Positions 44,916 to 55,917 of a stretch of 64,000 nt of DNA are shown here, piece after piece. How positions within the stretch are numbered: position 1 is the stretch's first letter; each line of letters begins with the position of its first letter. The DNA comes from Porphyra umbilicalis. Taxonomy: Eukaryota > Rhodophyta > Bangiophyceae > Bangiales > Bangiaceae. The DNA is taken from NCBI GenBank assembly GCA_002049455.2, contig KV919024.1:49736-113735 (forward strand), written 5' to 3'. Position numbers and translations under genes: made by a program. Under the pieces are notes generated by a model that searched no databases, was not told where the DNA came from, and saw only the letters and a list, made by a program, of their open reading frames with translations.

Positions 44916-46352
44916 ATGCCAGACGAGCCGTCGGCGCCCGTCCCCGCGGCCGCCGACGGCGCCGCCGGGGTGGCCCTCGTGGCGTCCCTCCCCCCTGCCG
45001 TCCTCGCCGCCGCCACGCGCACGCCCGCGGGGGAGCCGCCGCCCGCCGCGGCGGACCTTGACGTGTCGCCGCTCGCGACGCTGTGGAAGGGCTACGGCCG
45101 CGTGTACGCGGTGCAGCCGCCGCGGCCGACGGCGGTTTGTGATGGTGGCGTCGGCGGCGGCGGCGGCGGTGACGGCGGCGGCGGCGGCGGCGCCACCCCC
45201 CCCCCCGCACCGGCTTTGTTGTCAAACACGTGACGCCGCCGCCGCCGCCCGCCGACGCGCCCGCGGCGGCCGTCGCAGCGCACGCGCGCAAGGTCGGCTC
45301 CTTTGTCAATGAGGCGGCCTTTTACACGCACCTCGCGCCCGCGTTGCGGGCGGGGGGGCTCCCCCTCCCCGCCCCCTACCACGTGGCCGTCGACGGCGGG
45401 CCGGTCGACGGGGCGCCCGCCCGCCACACGTCCAAGGGGGACGCCGGCCCCCCCCGCCCACCCCTCCCCCCCTCCCCCGCACCTTTACGTTTGTACTCAG
45501 CGACTTGCGCGCCGACGGCTTCCCCGTCGCCACCCCCGCCATGGCGTCGCTGACAGGCGCCCAAACGCGGACCGCGTTGGGGTGGCTCGGCCGCCTCCAC
45601 GCGGCCTATCTCGGCGGCCGCCTGCCGCCGGCGGGCTCGGTCGCGCCCGTCGGCGGCTACTGGCACCTACAGTGGCGCCGGTCCGAGCTGTCTGCCCTCC
45701 CCGCGCGCCTCGGGCGCGTCGCCGCTGCGTCGGCGGCGGTCGCCGACGCCCTCTACGGCGGCGGCCTCGACGGCGGCGGGCCGGGGGGCGCGCCGTCCCG
45801 GTGGCGGACGCTCCTCCACGGCGACGCCAAGGCGGCCAACCTGTGTTGGGCCCCCAACGGCACCTCGGCGGTGGCGGCGTTGGACTTTCAATACGTGGGC
45901 TGGGGGCGCGGCGTCATGGACGTGGCCAACCTCCTCGTCTCCTCGGCGCGCCCGGATGTGCTCGGCGGCGACGGCGGCGACGGGGAAGCGGCGGCGGCGG
46001 CGGGTGCGCCCGCCGACGCGGAGGCGGTGGCGCGGTGGCACGCCGCCGAGGGGGACCTCCTCGCCACCTATTGGCGGGCGCTGGTGGCGTCGGCGCCATC
46101 GGGGGGGGGGGCGCATACCCGCTGGCGGCGGTCGCCGCGCAGTACGAGCTGGCGCTCCTCGACGTGGTGCGCTACCGCGCGACGTCGACGGCGGTGGGGG
46201 GTGGAGGCACCGCCTACTTTGGGCCCAACGCGGGGTACGCGCTCGCGCGCGCCGCCGAGGTGCTCGACCGCCTCGACGCGGTGGGGGGGGGGGGGGGGGG
46301 GGGGGTCGACTATGCCGCCGCCATCCGGCGGGTGTATGGGCACGCGTTGTGA
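44916..46352 (+). CDS. EcKinase/DUF1679-like small-molecule kinase (frame breaks in homopolymers)
   Basis: The coding sequence can be followed through three phases. First comes ATLWKGYGRVYAVQ (to about 45195), then TGFVVKHVTPPPP...VGSFVNEAAFYTHLAPAL (45205-45440), then TFTFVLSDLRADGFP...GWLGRLHAAYLGG (45480-46090), and finally AAQYELALLDVVRYR to the stop at 46350. The catalytic centre is LLHGDAKAANLCW near 45811 and AALDFQYVGWGRGVMDVANLL near 45879. HGD....N and DFQ are the Brenner-type loop and metal-binding motif of the choline-kinase/ecdysteroid-kinase-like fold, so it probably phosphorylates a small molecule; the substrate is unknown. All three phase changes fall in poly-C or poly-G runs (about 45190, 45465 and 46100), so they may be sequence errors. 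Polyglycine loops are unusually long. Confidence 0.75.
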
Positions 46353-48289
46353 GGCAACAGGGGTGGGGGAGGGGGAGGGGGGATTGGCCGTCCCGCGGGC
46401 GGCGCGGCGCCCCGCGCTCGCTGAGACGCGGCAGAGGCGGTGTGGCGCTCGTCAAACCAAGGAGCGCGCCATCGAGCGGCGGGCGGTGGACGGCGGGCGG
46501 CGGGTCGTCATGGGGCGGTGGACACGGGAGTGCCGCCGCTGCTGGCGCTGCCGCCGCCGCCGCAAACGTGCCCGCCGCTGCGCTTGCCGGCCACGGCGTG
46601 AACGTTGGGCCGGCGTCAGCCCCCATCCTCGCCGACGCCGTGGGGGTGCACGGGGGTCGGGGCGGGCGGGCGGGCGCCCCCCCCGCCCGTCGCGGGCGGC
46701 CGCCGCTGAGATCCCCTCCCGCGCGGCCCCGCGTGTTGCGGTGGTCAGTTCGCCGGCGGGCAGACGCATGGCCAAACCACTGGGCGACGCGGCGACCGCG
46801 TGCGCGCCACACACCGCTGCGACCGTTGGGGGCGTCGGGCGTACGAGCGCTGCCCCACCGCCCGCCCCTCTGCCGCCGACGGGCCGGCGGGGCCGGCGGT
46901 GTGGTAGCGCCGCGTGCGACAGGGGCTCTCCCCGCCCGGGGTAGGGAGTGGACGACGCAACACGACGTCGTCGGCGGCGGTGGTGGGTGGCGGTACGGTG
47001 ACGGCGGGGGTGGCGGTGGCGTTTTGGCCTTGCGCGCACGGGCCGCACGGTCTGCTTTTTGTCCCGTGGACGACACGTGCACGAAGGTGGGCGGCCTGGC
47101 ATCGTCGGGGTTGGTCTCGCCGATATGCGCACCCGGTGCCATCGGTGGCGGGGCGGTCGTGCGCGTCGTTGCGACAGCGTGAAATCGCCATAGCCCGTTG
47201 GCTTGGCCGCCCCCCTCTGTACGCGCATGTTTCGACTGCCGCCTATGGCAGCGCTGTGCCCCCCCCCCACGCCCAGTTAGCAGTGGGTGGTTTGTCGCAT
47301 AGGCAAATGACGTCCTCTGGTTGGCTACGGTGACAATTTTACCTCGTTCATTGGCCGAAGTAGCTGATGTCAGGACATTTCCGCGCCGAGTGGCTCCATG
47401 GCGCGGGCTTTCAAAGATTCCACAATCCACCACTGCTGAAGACCGGTTCTGGGGGGCCGCCTCGAGACGTGGCATATTGTCATGTCAACAACAGTCATGG
47501 AAGTTTCATGCGGCAACTACCTGTCCTCAGACATGGGATCGGATGGCTCGCCGCCCAGACAGACGCGTCTTGGACACTACGGCACAGCCGTGTCGTAGCC
47601 AGGTCGCCGCTCCTCTCGTCTTTTTTCTCCTTCTCCTCGTTTCTATGGTACCCGCAGGCACACCCCCCCCCCCGCATCTTCCCAACTACCCCCCTGCACA
47701 TGCGACACGTACGCTCGCCTGCAACAATCTCAAGCACCATTGCGCAGCCGCCTCCGTCGCCGCCGGCTGGGAAAAATATGACACGGACGGGGGCGGCCAG
47801 ACTTGTGCCTCTCGTGCGTGCAGCCGATAGGGACGCCAGTCGTATTGAAATAATGCGATCAGTATGTTGACGTACCGCTCTGTAAAAGTGGATGTGGCCA
47901 GATTCGATCGATAGGAGTCTGGTGAAGAGAACCGAGCCGCGAAGCGCGGCAGGCAGTTGATGATCCGAGGATCACAGACAGACAGTGTCGAATGCAATCG
48001 CGACGCCGTCGTCCGCCGTGGACGCAGGGGCGGTACCAATTGGTCGTTCAACCCCCCCCTCCCGATCGCGGGGGGTCGCACCCCCTCTCACAGTGTGCCA
48101 GAGTGTGGGGTCGCTCCGCGACCCCACGCCCCATTCACATTTCGCCACGTCGCAGTTTTCTTTTCGTAGACGGCTGTAATGCGGAAAGCCGTATGCGACG
48201 GCTTAACTGGGCGTGCCCCCGTCGCGCCCCGCGGATAACGCACTGGGCGGGGTGCCCCTTTCCGCCCGCCACATTGAGGCCCTTTCTTA
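46353..48289. other. Intergenic; GC-rich, no supported gene
   Basis: Long overlapping ORFs on both strands (46.4-47.5 kb) consist of Arg/Pro/Gly/Ala and reflect composition. From 47.3 kb the composition is more ordinary but no domain is seen. Confidence 0.5.
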
Positions 48290-48351
48290 GGGTCATTCCA
48301 AGCAACTCTGCGCTAGAAATCGTGACGTCACACACGCGTGCTGTTTCGTGG

Positions 48352-48396
48352 ACTAGCCGATTGAGCCACACATCATGTGTGGCTCGATCGGCTAGT
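48352..48396. repeat. Near-perfect 22-bp-arm palindrome
   Basis: ACTAGCCGATTGAGCCACACAT and its inverse, with one mismatch and a single-base centre, can form a long hairpin. It lies directly after the left terminal region of the 48290-50097 element. The internal copy at 48749 keeps only the left arm. Confidence 0.85.
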
Positions 48397-48454
48397 AGCC
48401 CACCTACACGTCGAATCGACGGGGTGCGTTTTTTTTTAAATACAACAGCGTGCG

Positions 48455-48598
48455 GTGGGATTTGGGGGGGGGGTGGGGGGGTTGGGCTGCTGGGGGGTCT
48501 TTGGGGGGGGCGCGGGAGGGGGATGTGGGAAGGGGCCTGGGGGGGTGGCTCTGGGGGGGGGCTCTGGGGGGGGGCCCCGGCGGGGGGTGCCGGCGGGG
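48455..48598 (+). repeat. Poly-G-run tract
   Basis: Repeated runs of 6-10 G separated by 1-5 bases on the plus strand. The tract could form G-quadruplexes and is prone to sequence error. Spurious Gly/Pro-rich ORFs cover it. Confidence 0.85.
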
Positions 48599-48748
48599 CA
48601 CATCGCGACGATAAAATTATATCGATTGTGGAATCGGGCATAGTTGAATTTACTACAATGACGTGTGCCCTGGTAATATTTCTGGACATCGCTTGACGTG
48701 ACGTAACGGTTGCTATTTGACAGATGTGAGCGTCACAAGACAGAGTAA

Positions 48749-48826
48749 GGGTCATTCCAAGCAACTCTGCGCTAGAATTTGTGACGTCACAGACGGGTGC
48801 TGTTTCGTGGACTGGCCGATCGAGCC
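48749..48826 (+). repeat. Internal copy of the 48290 transposon end
   Basis: About 78 bp matches 48290-48368 with few differences (GGGTCATTCC...GACGTCAC...GTGCTGTTTCGTGGACT.GCCGAT.GAGCC). Confidence 0.85.
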
Positions 48827-50097
48827 CCACATCCCCGGATCATTGAAAATAGATCGACCATCTACAATTGTCTCATCCGTCATTGAATTTCATGCACGAA
48901 GTACGCAACGGGCGCGCGTTTGGCGAAGAGCGCCTCGATCATCGCTCTTGGAACCCACCTGCACTCGTCCCTAAAGCCTCCTCGCACACCCACTCACGCT
49001 TTTCTCGGCCCCTGCTGCACCCACCCATCCAGCCATGTCGTGTTGGCACGATGCGCACGATCAGCTGGCTGTCAGCCATTCCGCGGCCGCCGTCTACACC
49101 TGCACCAGCGCGGTGCTCGGCTCATACCGCTCCCCCTCAGCTACTCACCCGGCGTCTTTCTGCGCTGTGCGCATCAGCTACGGCGACTGCTCTGCCCAAG
49201 CGATGCGCATGAACGACATGAGACCATGTGGGAGGGTGCCGTTGTACCGTAGAGGAGGTTCGTAAATGGCGGGGCACTAAATTTAGAGAGGTGTGGTGTG
49301 GGGGGCTGCCGCTCTAGAGGTGAGCGGCAGTGGGCAGTGTCGCTGCTTCTCGGCCAGCACCCGCTGGGCGCGACCGTTTAAAAAGGGCTGCAGCAGGACA
49401 AATCGGCCCACCACGCACCCTTTCCTGCCGCTCTGACTGCCGCTCTTCCCCCCCTTGACTGCTTCAGAGCGCCACACGCCAACCCCCCCCCCCCCCTCCC
49501 ACCTGCGCGCCGGCACGCCAACATACCCCCTCCCAGCAGCAACCTGAGCCGCAGACAGGGAGGTGGGAACAATCGTTGCGCCTGCGCGCGACACTTCCGT
49601 CTTCAGGTAGCGCGGGCGCGGGCAGGGGAAGACATGTCTCGGCTGCTCGGATGCCCGGCAGTTGCGCAGCAAAGAGGAGCGCCATCGACGAGCGACGAAC
49701 GATAAAAAGGGCGCGAACTTCCACGCAGAGAAAGCTGCTCAGGTAGCACGAGGGGGGGCTGCATGCCAACCCGTAAACAGCGGGGTAGCGCGCCGCGTCG
49801 GCCCCGAGGCCGAGGTGCCGCGAGGCGGCGACAATGTTGCACTGGTTGTGGCGATAATGTTGCTAGCTCGGGAAGCAACATTGTCGCTGCCGCTCACTGC
49901 CCTAAGTAGCAAGTGTGCAAGTCCGTCACACTGTGTGACGAGGTGACGATGTGGTGGCTCGAACCGATTTCTTCCCGAGCCACAGCGTAACATGGCCGAG
50001 TTTGCGACGCGGGATGCACGCATTTTATTGGACAGAGCCGTCACATGTGACGTCGCAAACTCGATGTTATGAAGGATTGAGTTGCTTGGAATGACCC

Positions 50098-50714
50098 TAA
50101 GACATCGGGCCCCAGCATTTTCTGATGCGTCACAAACACGGCGCGGGGCGGCGGCGAGGCAGGCTGCTGCCTGCAGGCGCCGCAAGAGAGTGTGTTCTGA
50201 GTAGGATGGGGTAGGACCAAGGCAGTCGACTCCTAATGTATCCATGTGACTGGGGCCAGACGCATCAAGACGTCACGGAGGTAGTGGGAAGGTGCTGGGC
50301 GCAGCGTGGGGATGGGCGCTGCAGGGTGGTAGGTGTCTTGGGGGGGGTGATTCTCAGCGTTGGGTCGTGGGTGATGCGAAGGCGTACATTCCATGTGGCG
50401 GTCGGTGCTAAGTGGGGAAGAGAACGGCGGCCACTGTCTGAAAGTACGTGATAATGATTGCGAAGGCTCAATAGAAGTGGCATGGGGATTGGGCCTGTGA
50501 AGGAGGTGTCGCCGTGGCTGGTGAAGGAGGTGGTTTACGAGGTGAGTGGGAAGGATCTGTACTGAGGTGCAGGTGGAGCATGGTACTGAATGGGGGGGCA
50601 GCGCGGTGTGGGAAGGGGGCGAGATGGAAAGCTGGGTGAGGGTGGAGTCGGGGTATTGACTGGGCGTGTTACTGCCGACCGGGGCGTGGTAGCCGAGCGG
50701 GCGCGGGGGGTGAA
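50098..50714. other. Intergenic, no gene
   Basis: G/A-rich plus strand without recognisable ORFs. It directly adjoins the outer edge of the 3' LTR of gypsy B. Confidence 0.5.
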
Positions 50715-51080
50715 TGTGGCAACAAAGAAGGCGCGAACAAATACCCTATAACAACACTGACAGTACAAAAGAGAAGGACCCAAAGGGTCAACCTACCGAG
50801 AGAACCTAGACGGCGCAAAGGCGCTCAAAGGCTAGGACTCGAGAGGGACGCCAAGATTTAGATGGCGAGCAAGACGGGGCGGCGCGGGCCGTGGCCGGCG
50901 CCGTAATAACAAGACGAAAATATACAAAAAAGAGAGACGAAAGAGTAACCCCTGGCCCGAAAAGGGGGGCCACTAAGGGAAAGACAGCCGTCCCATAGCC
51001 CGCAATCCGAAGTACGGAGAGACGCGCGCAAGTCCCGGTCGGGGCATAAGTACTGAACCTAGCCGCTGCCGATTGCAACA
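50715..51080 (-). repeat. 3' LTR of gypsy B (366 bp)
   Basis: On the element's strand it starts TGTTGCAATC and ends TTGTTGCCACA (TG...CA). Preceded by the polypurine tract GAGGGGGG at 51081-51088. By eye it differs from the other LTR at about 30 of 366 positions, so the insertion is old. Confidence 0.95.
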
Positions 51081-51292
51081 CCCCCCTCGGGCCAAGACCT
51101 GGCGGTCACCCGCTAGCACGGACGGATGCGGGGCCGCGCGGGCCGAGCAGCCGCGGGGGGTCGCCAGCGCGGGGGCGCACGGCGGGGTCACCCAGGCGAC
51201 GCGGGCCACGAGGGGGCACGCGTGCGGGCAGCACGCGGCGGCGAGCGGCGGCGGGGCGGACATACCGTCTCGCGGGGACCGGCGGGGGCGGC

Positions 51293-53848
51293 GTGGACGA
51301 ACGCGCGGCGTCGGCGACGGCTGTCGGCGACGGGGACGACGACGCGGACGGCGGCAGGCGGAGGCAGCACGCTCGGACGCGATTGGCGTGGGCGTGCGGC
51401 CGACGCGGGCGGATTGCGGCGGGCGGGGAAGCGGCGGCGATGGCCTACATCGCGCCTCCCTTACGAAGCGCGTTGAGGGCGGGGCTGTGGCGATACTCCG
51501 AGGACGTATTGGCGGACTACGACGAACTGCCGGAGCAGCGGCAGGTACCGGGGCCGGACCCGCGGAACCAGCCGGCGGTCGAGTGCATGCGGGACGGCGT
51601 ACGCATGGCGTACTGGCACGGCGGCATCCACGAGGTGCACTCGCAGCGGTGCGACGGCGAGTTAGACGTCCGCTTCAGCCGCGAGGTGGCGCGTTTAGGG
51701 AGGACGTTGCCGTCGTGGCTCGTTCGGACGGGGTACGCCTTCGTGAGGGCGGACGGGGACGTGGGGGCCCTCCGCGAGTGGGTGCCGTGGGTGGCGCACT
51801 GCTGGGGCCGCCTTATGTGCCTCACGCCGGACGCGGTGACCCCGCCGGTGTAGTACCTGCCGGAGTTGTCGCTTCCGTATCTACGGACGTCGGCGGACCT
51901 CGAATACGTGCAGGCCGCCGAGGCGCAGCACCGGGAGGCGATGGACGCGGCGGCGTACTACTACGAAGAGGCGGCGGGCAAGAACGCCCGTCGTATCTAC
52001 GCGGGGGCAGCGCCACTGGCGGTCCTGCCGTACGAGCGACCGGACATCAGCTCCTGGCCGAAACCCGAGCGGGTTGGGCGGGACCTGACGCTCCTTTTGG
52101 GGAAGGGCGACCGCGTGGCGGTAAACCAAGCGCGGAAGGAGGTGGACGTCCGGGCGCGCAAGGGCGACGACGTCCCGTACCTGATGACGGCCGGCCACCA
52201 TGCCAAGGGGTTGAACGGCGCCGGCTGGCGGCACGTGCCGGAGGCGCTAGGCGAGTTGGAGCTGCCGCGGGGGTTGCATGTGGCGTACCCCACCGTGCTG
52301 TCTTACTATTACGACGGCATGATGGGGGACGACCGCAGCTGCCTCTGGGACATGTACGTGGTGGAGCGCGTACAGCTCACCGCCATCGCACTGCTGGCGG
52401 ACCTCGCCGGCGGGCGAGTCCACCGCATCTCCCTTGACCTTCTCCATCGGCTGGAGCGCCTCCGCCTGGATGACATGGCGGAGGGGAGTGCGGACGAGCA
52501 CGCCCGGCTGCAGCGGTTGCTCCAAGGCATGGCGGTGCTGCTCCCCAAATGGGGAGACGTAGTGGAGGCCGCGGGCTTGCCACTCGGGCAGACGCCGTTG
52601 CCAGCGGAGGCGGACGACGCGGCGAACCCATACGAGTTTCGACTAGAGTTGGACGCCAAGGGCGTCAACTTCCCAAGTCAGGCCAAGCGCGCGACGCCAC
52701 GGAGCTCCACGGCGCGGGCACCGCCGGGCGCGACGGGGGACGCGGGAGCGGGGCATACCCGGGGCGGCGGCGTCGGCACGGCCTTCGAGGGCGCGGCGGC
52801 GGCCGGCTCGGAATCGCCGTCGTGGCGGGCCGTATCGCCGTCGAGGTCGTCGCCGGGGATGCGGGCCCGGGACGACGCCCAGTGGGCGCCGTCGCGGTCG
52901 CCGTCGGCGGAGGCGTCGACAACGCGAACGCGGTCGCCCGGGCGGGGGTCATCGCGTCGGGCCCCGCGCCGGGCAACGTCGCCGCATCGGCCGCGGTCGG
53001 CGCCGCGTCCATCGCGATCCCCACCGCGTCGGCCGTCACCAACGCCCCCGCCGAAACGCGCACGGACGCCGCCGCCGGGACGCGGGACGCCGCGTCATCG
53101 TTGTGGGCAGACGCCACGTCGGGCAACGCCGCCACCGGCGCCGTCGCAACGGAGCGGCGCTGCGGCGATGGGGGAGTCCTCGGGGGGCAGCCAGCGGTTT
53201 TGGTCCCCACCAATGGCGTCGACACGCCGGGGGAAGCCTCCGGCGTCCGCAGGGGCGGCAGGGCGGGCTGACAGCGGCGAGGCAGCGCCCCGACCGCGCG
53301 ACGCGCGGCGCGGCCGGTCGCCGGCCGGTGCCGATGGAGCGGCCCGGTCGACGGCGGGGGCCACCGGGTCTCGTCGGAGCGGTGTGACAACGCGGGGGAA
53401 ACGCCCGAGGCCGTCCGAGGGGCAGGTGGTGGAGCCCCCCTACGCGGCGCACCACAAGTGGTACCGCGTGGGGTACATCGCGCCGGAAGGCGACGCGCTC
53501 CGGGCGCACCTGTCGGCGGAGGCCGTGAAGCGCCTGGCAGCGGCAGGCGGCGCGCCGGCGGGCACCGTGGGGCTGGCTATCAGCCGGGTGCTGCGCAGTG
53601 GCGTGGACCGGCTGCACGCGTCTCTACGGACGTCCAGCGACCGCACGATGGGGGAGGCGATGGACGGCGTCGTCAAGGTCGTCAAGGAACTCCGCCGCGC
53701 GACGCGCATGGAGGGCGACATTGGTCGTATCCTGAACGAACTGCGGGCGGCGGACCGCGGGGCCTCTGCCGATGAGCGGTTCGTCTATGACGACAGCGAC
53801 GAGTCGGGGGGTGCGCGCCCAACGGGTCCTCGGCAGCGGCACCGCTAA
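51293..53848 (+). CDS. Antisense ORF of gypsy B, about 850 codons, one internal TAG
   Basis: It lies between pol and the 3' LTR on the strand opposite to gag-pol. One frame runs for 852 codons with a single stop, TAG at 51851-51853. If the start is the Met near 51440 (MAYIAPPLRSAL), about 800 residues result. The N-terminal 430 residues are of ordinary, probably helical composition (RYSEDVLADYDELPEQR, LSYYYDG, LHRLERLRLDDMAEGS). A 230-residue Ser/Arg/Pro/Ala-rich linker follows, then a C-terminal globular block (AAHHKWYRVGYIAPEGDALRAH, VKVVKELRRATRMEGDI). I recognise no domain. Element A carries a related, truncated antisense ORF in the same place. The stop codon is 168 bp from the pol stop, tail to tail. 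Confidence 0.65.
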
Positions 53849-54015
53849 GCGGTGGCGCCGGCGTTGACCCGGGCGGTGTGGGCCTTCTCAAAGCGGAAGA
53901 TCACGACGCGCCACACGGGCGGCGGGGAGGAGGCGGTGCGGCCTGCTACCGTGAATGTGGGATAGGGGGGGTTGAGTTGCACCCGAGCGGCGCAGGAGCG
54001 CGTTGCGAGCGTCCA

Positions 54016-55917
54016 TCAGGACTGGTGTTGCCAGCGCGGGGCGACGAGGGTAAGGTCACATGGGTAGGAGGTGATGCGAGCGAGGACCTGCGGCAGGAAC
54101 GAAAAGGGGGGGTTGGCCCACCCGTTTTCGACCGCCCAGTCGACCGAGAACGCCGCGGCGCTGCCGCGCGCGGCGTCCGCGGGTGACAGGGGCAGGAACC
54201 GGGGTAGATGGGTGGCCGCGGCGGTGGTAAACAGGTCGACCGTATGGGGGCCCCAGACCGCGTCGAGTTTCTCGAAGGCGGAGCGGCTCAATGCCCAGTG
54301 GGCAGCCGGCGGATCGTCGGGGACCTCCGCGAGGAGGGAGGATGCCCAAAGGGCAGGGACGGTCTCCTCGTGGCTTGCCCCTGGGGACGCCCAGCGGACA
54401 TCGACAAGCACGGCACCCGTCTCGTCGGTGTGCTGCTGGACCGCGACGCATACCCAATCGGGTCGCCACGGGGGCGGGGCTTGGACGACGGGAGTCATCG
54501 GGAAGGCGTCGTCGGGGAGCGTAACCTTCTTCTGCTTTGTCAAGCGGATGACGAGATGTTTCGGCAGACCCGAAATGGGTTCCCACGAGTCATCGCCCCG
54601 GCCATACGTGGCCCACCAGACTTTCGCCACGATGCCGTTATCGGTGTCGTGGCAAATAGCCAACAGCCGGTCGATTTCCCACGTCGGAACCTCATCGGAG
54701 GAGTTCACGTCGGGGAGCGGGGCCTGTGTAAGCCGATGCCGCTGGGCATCCGGTCCCGGCACCGGGCGCGGTGCCGGTGTGACGTCCTTACTGTTGACCC
54801 GTCCCTCGCCATCGCCTTGGTCGATTGCGAAGAAGGTGCCGTCCGTATCGAGAATCTCGAACGGGCCAAGGGCCTTAGGCAGCAGCTTGTGCCCCCCGCG
54901 GTGGGAGCGGAGGTAAACGAACTCGCCGACCGCCAGGTCCCTATTCTTCGGCCGCACCCGGCTGTCCCAGTTTCGCTTAAAGCGAGCTTGGTACTTGTCG
55001 AGGGAAGCGCGCACCGTCGGGATGAGCTTTTTCAAGCCCTGGATGATGGCGCGCTTCACCATGAGCGGGGAGCCATCGGCGGATGCCAGCGGGGACGAGC
55101 CCGCGAGGCCCTCAACCGGGAGGTTGAGAATACGTCGGGGGATCAGGAGGTCGAACGGCGCCATCCCGGTGACCCCATGCGGGCAGGTGTTGTATGCCAG
55201 GCTCAGGGCGATGAGGAGGCGATCCCACTTTCGCGGGTGCTCCTCACAGAAGGCCCGGATCTGGTTCAGCAGCGTACGGTTATACCGTTCCACCTGACCG
55301 TTGGTCTGCGGATGGTAGGGCGTCGTGTACTTGCACCTCGTGCCCAACATCTTCATGACGGCGCGGAAGAAAGAGTTGTCCATCTGCCGACCCTGGCCCG
55401 ATAGGACGCAGTCGGGGGGCCCGTAGGCCGCGACCCACGCGGTCAGGAACGCCGACGCGACCGTGACGGCGGTGATACGTCGGAGCGCAACCGTACGGGT
55501 TAGCTTCGAGAAGCGGTCGGACATGACGAACACATACCGGTTGCCGTCAACCGTGTTGAGCAGCGGGCCGAGGATGTCAATGCCAACCTCGGTCAGCGGT
55601 TTCTTTGGCGGGAACAAGGTCATGGGGGACGTATGACGTCGCTCCTGCAGCCGGTTCTTCGCGCACGGCGGGCACTGCCGGACGAAGTCGTACAGGTCGA
55701 CGATCATCGACTCCCAATAGAAGCAACGCTTCATGGCGGCGTACATCCGCTGCACCCCAGGATGACCTTTGGTCGTCGGGTAGTGCTCTAGTCCCATCAC
55801 GCGGGAGCGTAGGGCCTCGGGGATGTACACTTGCATAACGTCCGTCATCGGCTGACGACGCACGAGGCGGCCTTCCTCATCGAGGACAAACCGCGTCGGT
55901 TTGCCCGAGGCGATCAC
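54016..55917 (-). pseudogene. Integrase-chromodomain plus C-terminal NPPF domain of gypsy B
   Basis: A 633-codon open frame. HHCC zinc domain: about residues 50-90 (HPGVQR..., CPPCAK). Core: first Asp in VGIDILGPL; the second, normally SD, reads LSGQGRQM, so the catalytic Asp is Gly; Glu is kept in HPQTNGQVERYNRT. GPY/F module: GEFVYLRSHRGGHKLLPKALGPF. Chromodomain: WEIDRLLAICH...AKVWWATYGRGDDSWEP. After it comes an unusual tail: AFEKLDAVWGPHTVDLF (to residue 563), then FSVDWAVENGWANPPF (602-605) and LTLVAP.W, a Dam/DIRS-type adenine-methyltransferase-like pattern. The frame is upstream-linked to RNase H but separated by TAGs at 56035 and 56070. Confidence 0.88.

Larger units (their letters stand above)
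48290..50097. mobile_element. Candidate 1.8-kb inverted-repeat transposon flanked by TA
   Basis: Left end GGGTCATTCCAAGCAACTC at 48290 and its exact inverse ending at 50097 form a 19-bp perfect terminal repeat. Each end is flanked by TA (48288-48289 and 50098-50099), as in Tc1/mariner-like insertions. A second, direct copy of the left 79 bp lies inside at 48749, so two elements or a partial duplication may be nested. The interior has a G-run-rich tract and no transposase. Short ORFs are unrecognised. Confidence 0.65.

Noticed and set aside
44916..46352. Fructosamine-3-kinase as product
   Set aside because: The DFQYVG..RGV.DVA motif fits the EcKinase/DUF1679-like group better than fructosamine kinases.
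45667..47475. 602-codon minus-strand ORF
   Set aside because: Antisense shadow of the kinase-like gene and GC-rich flank; low-complexity Pro/Arg composition, no domain.
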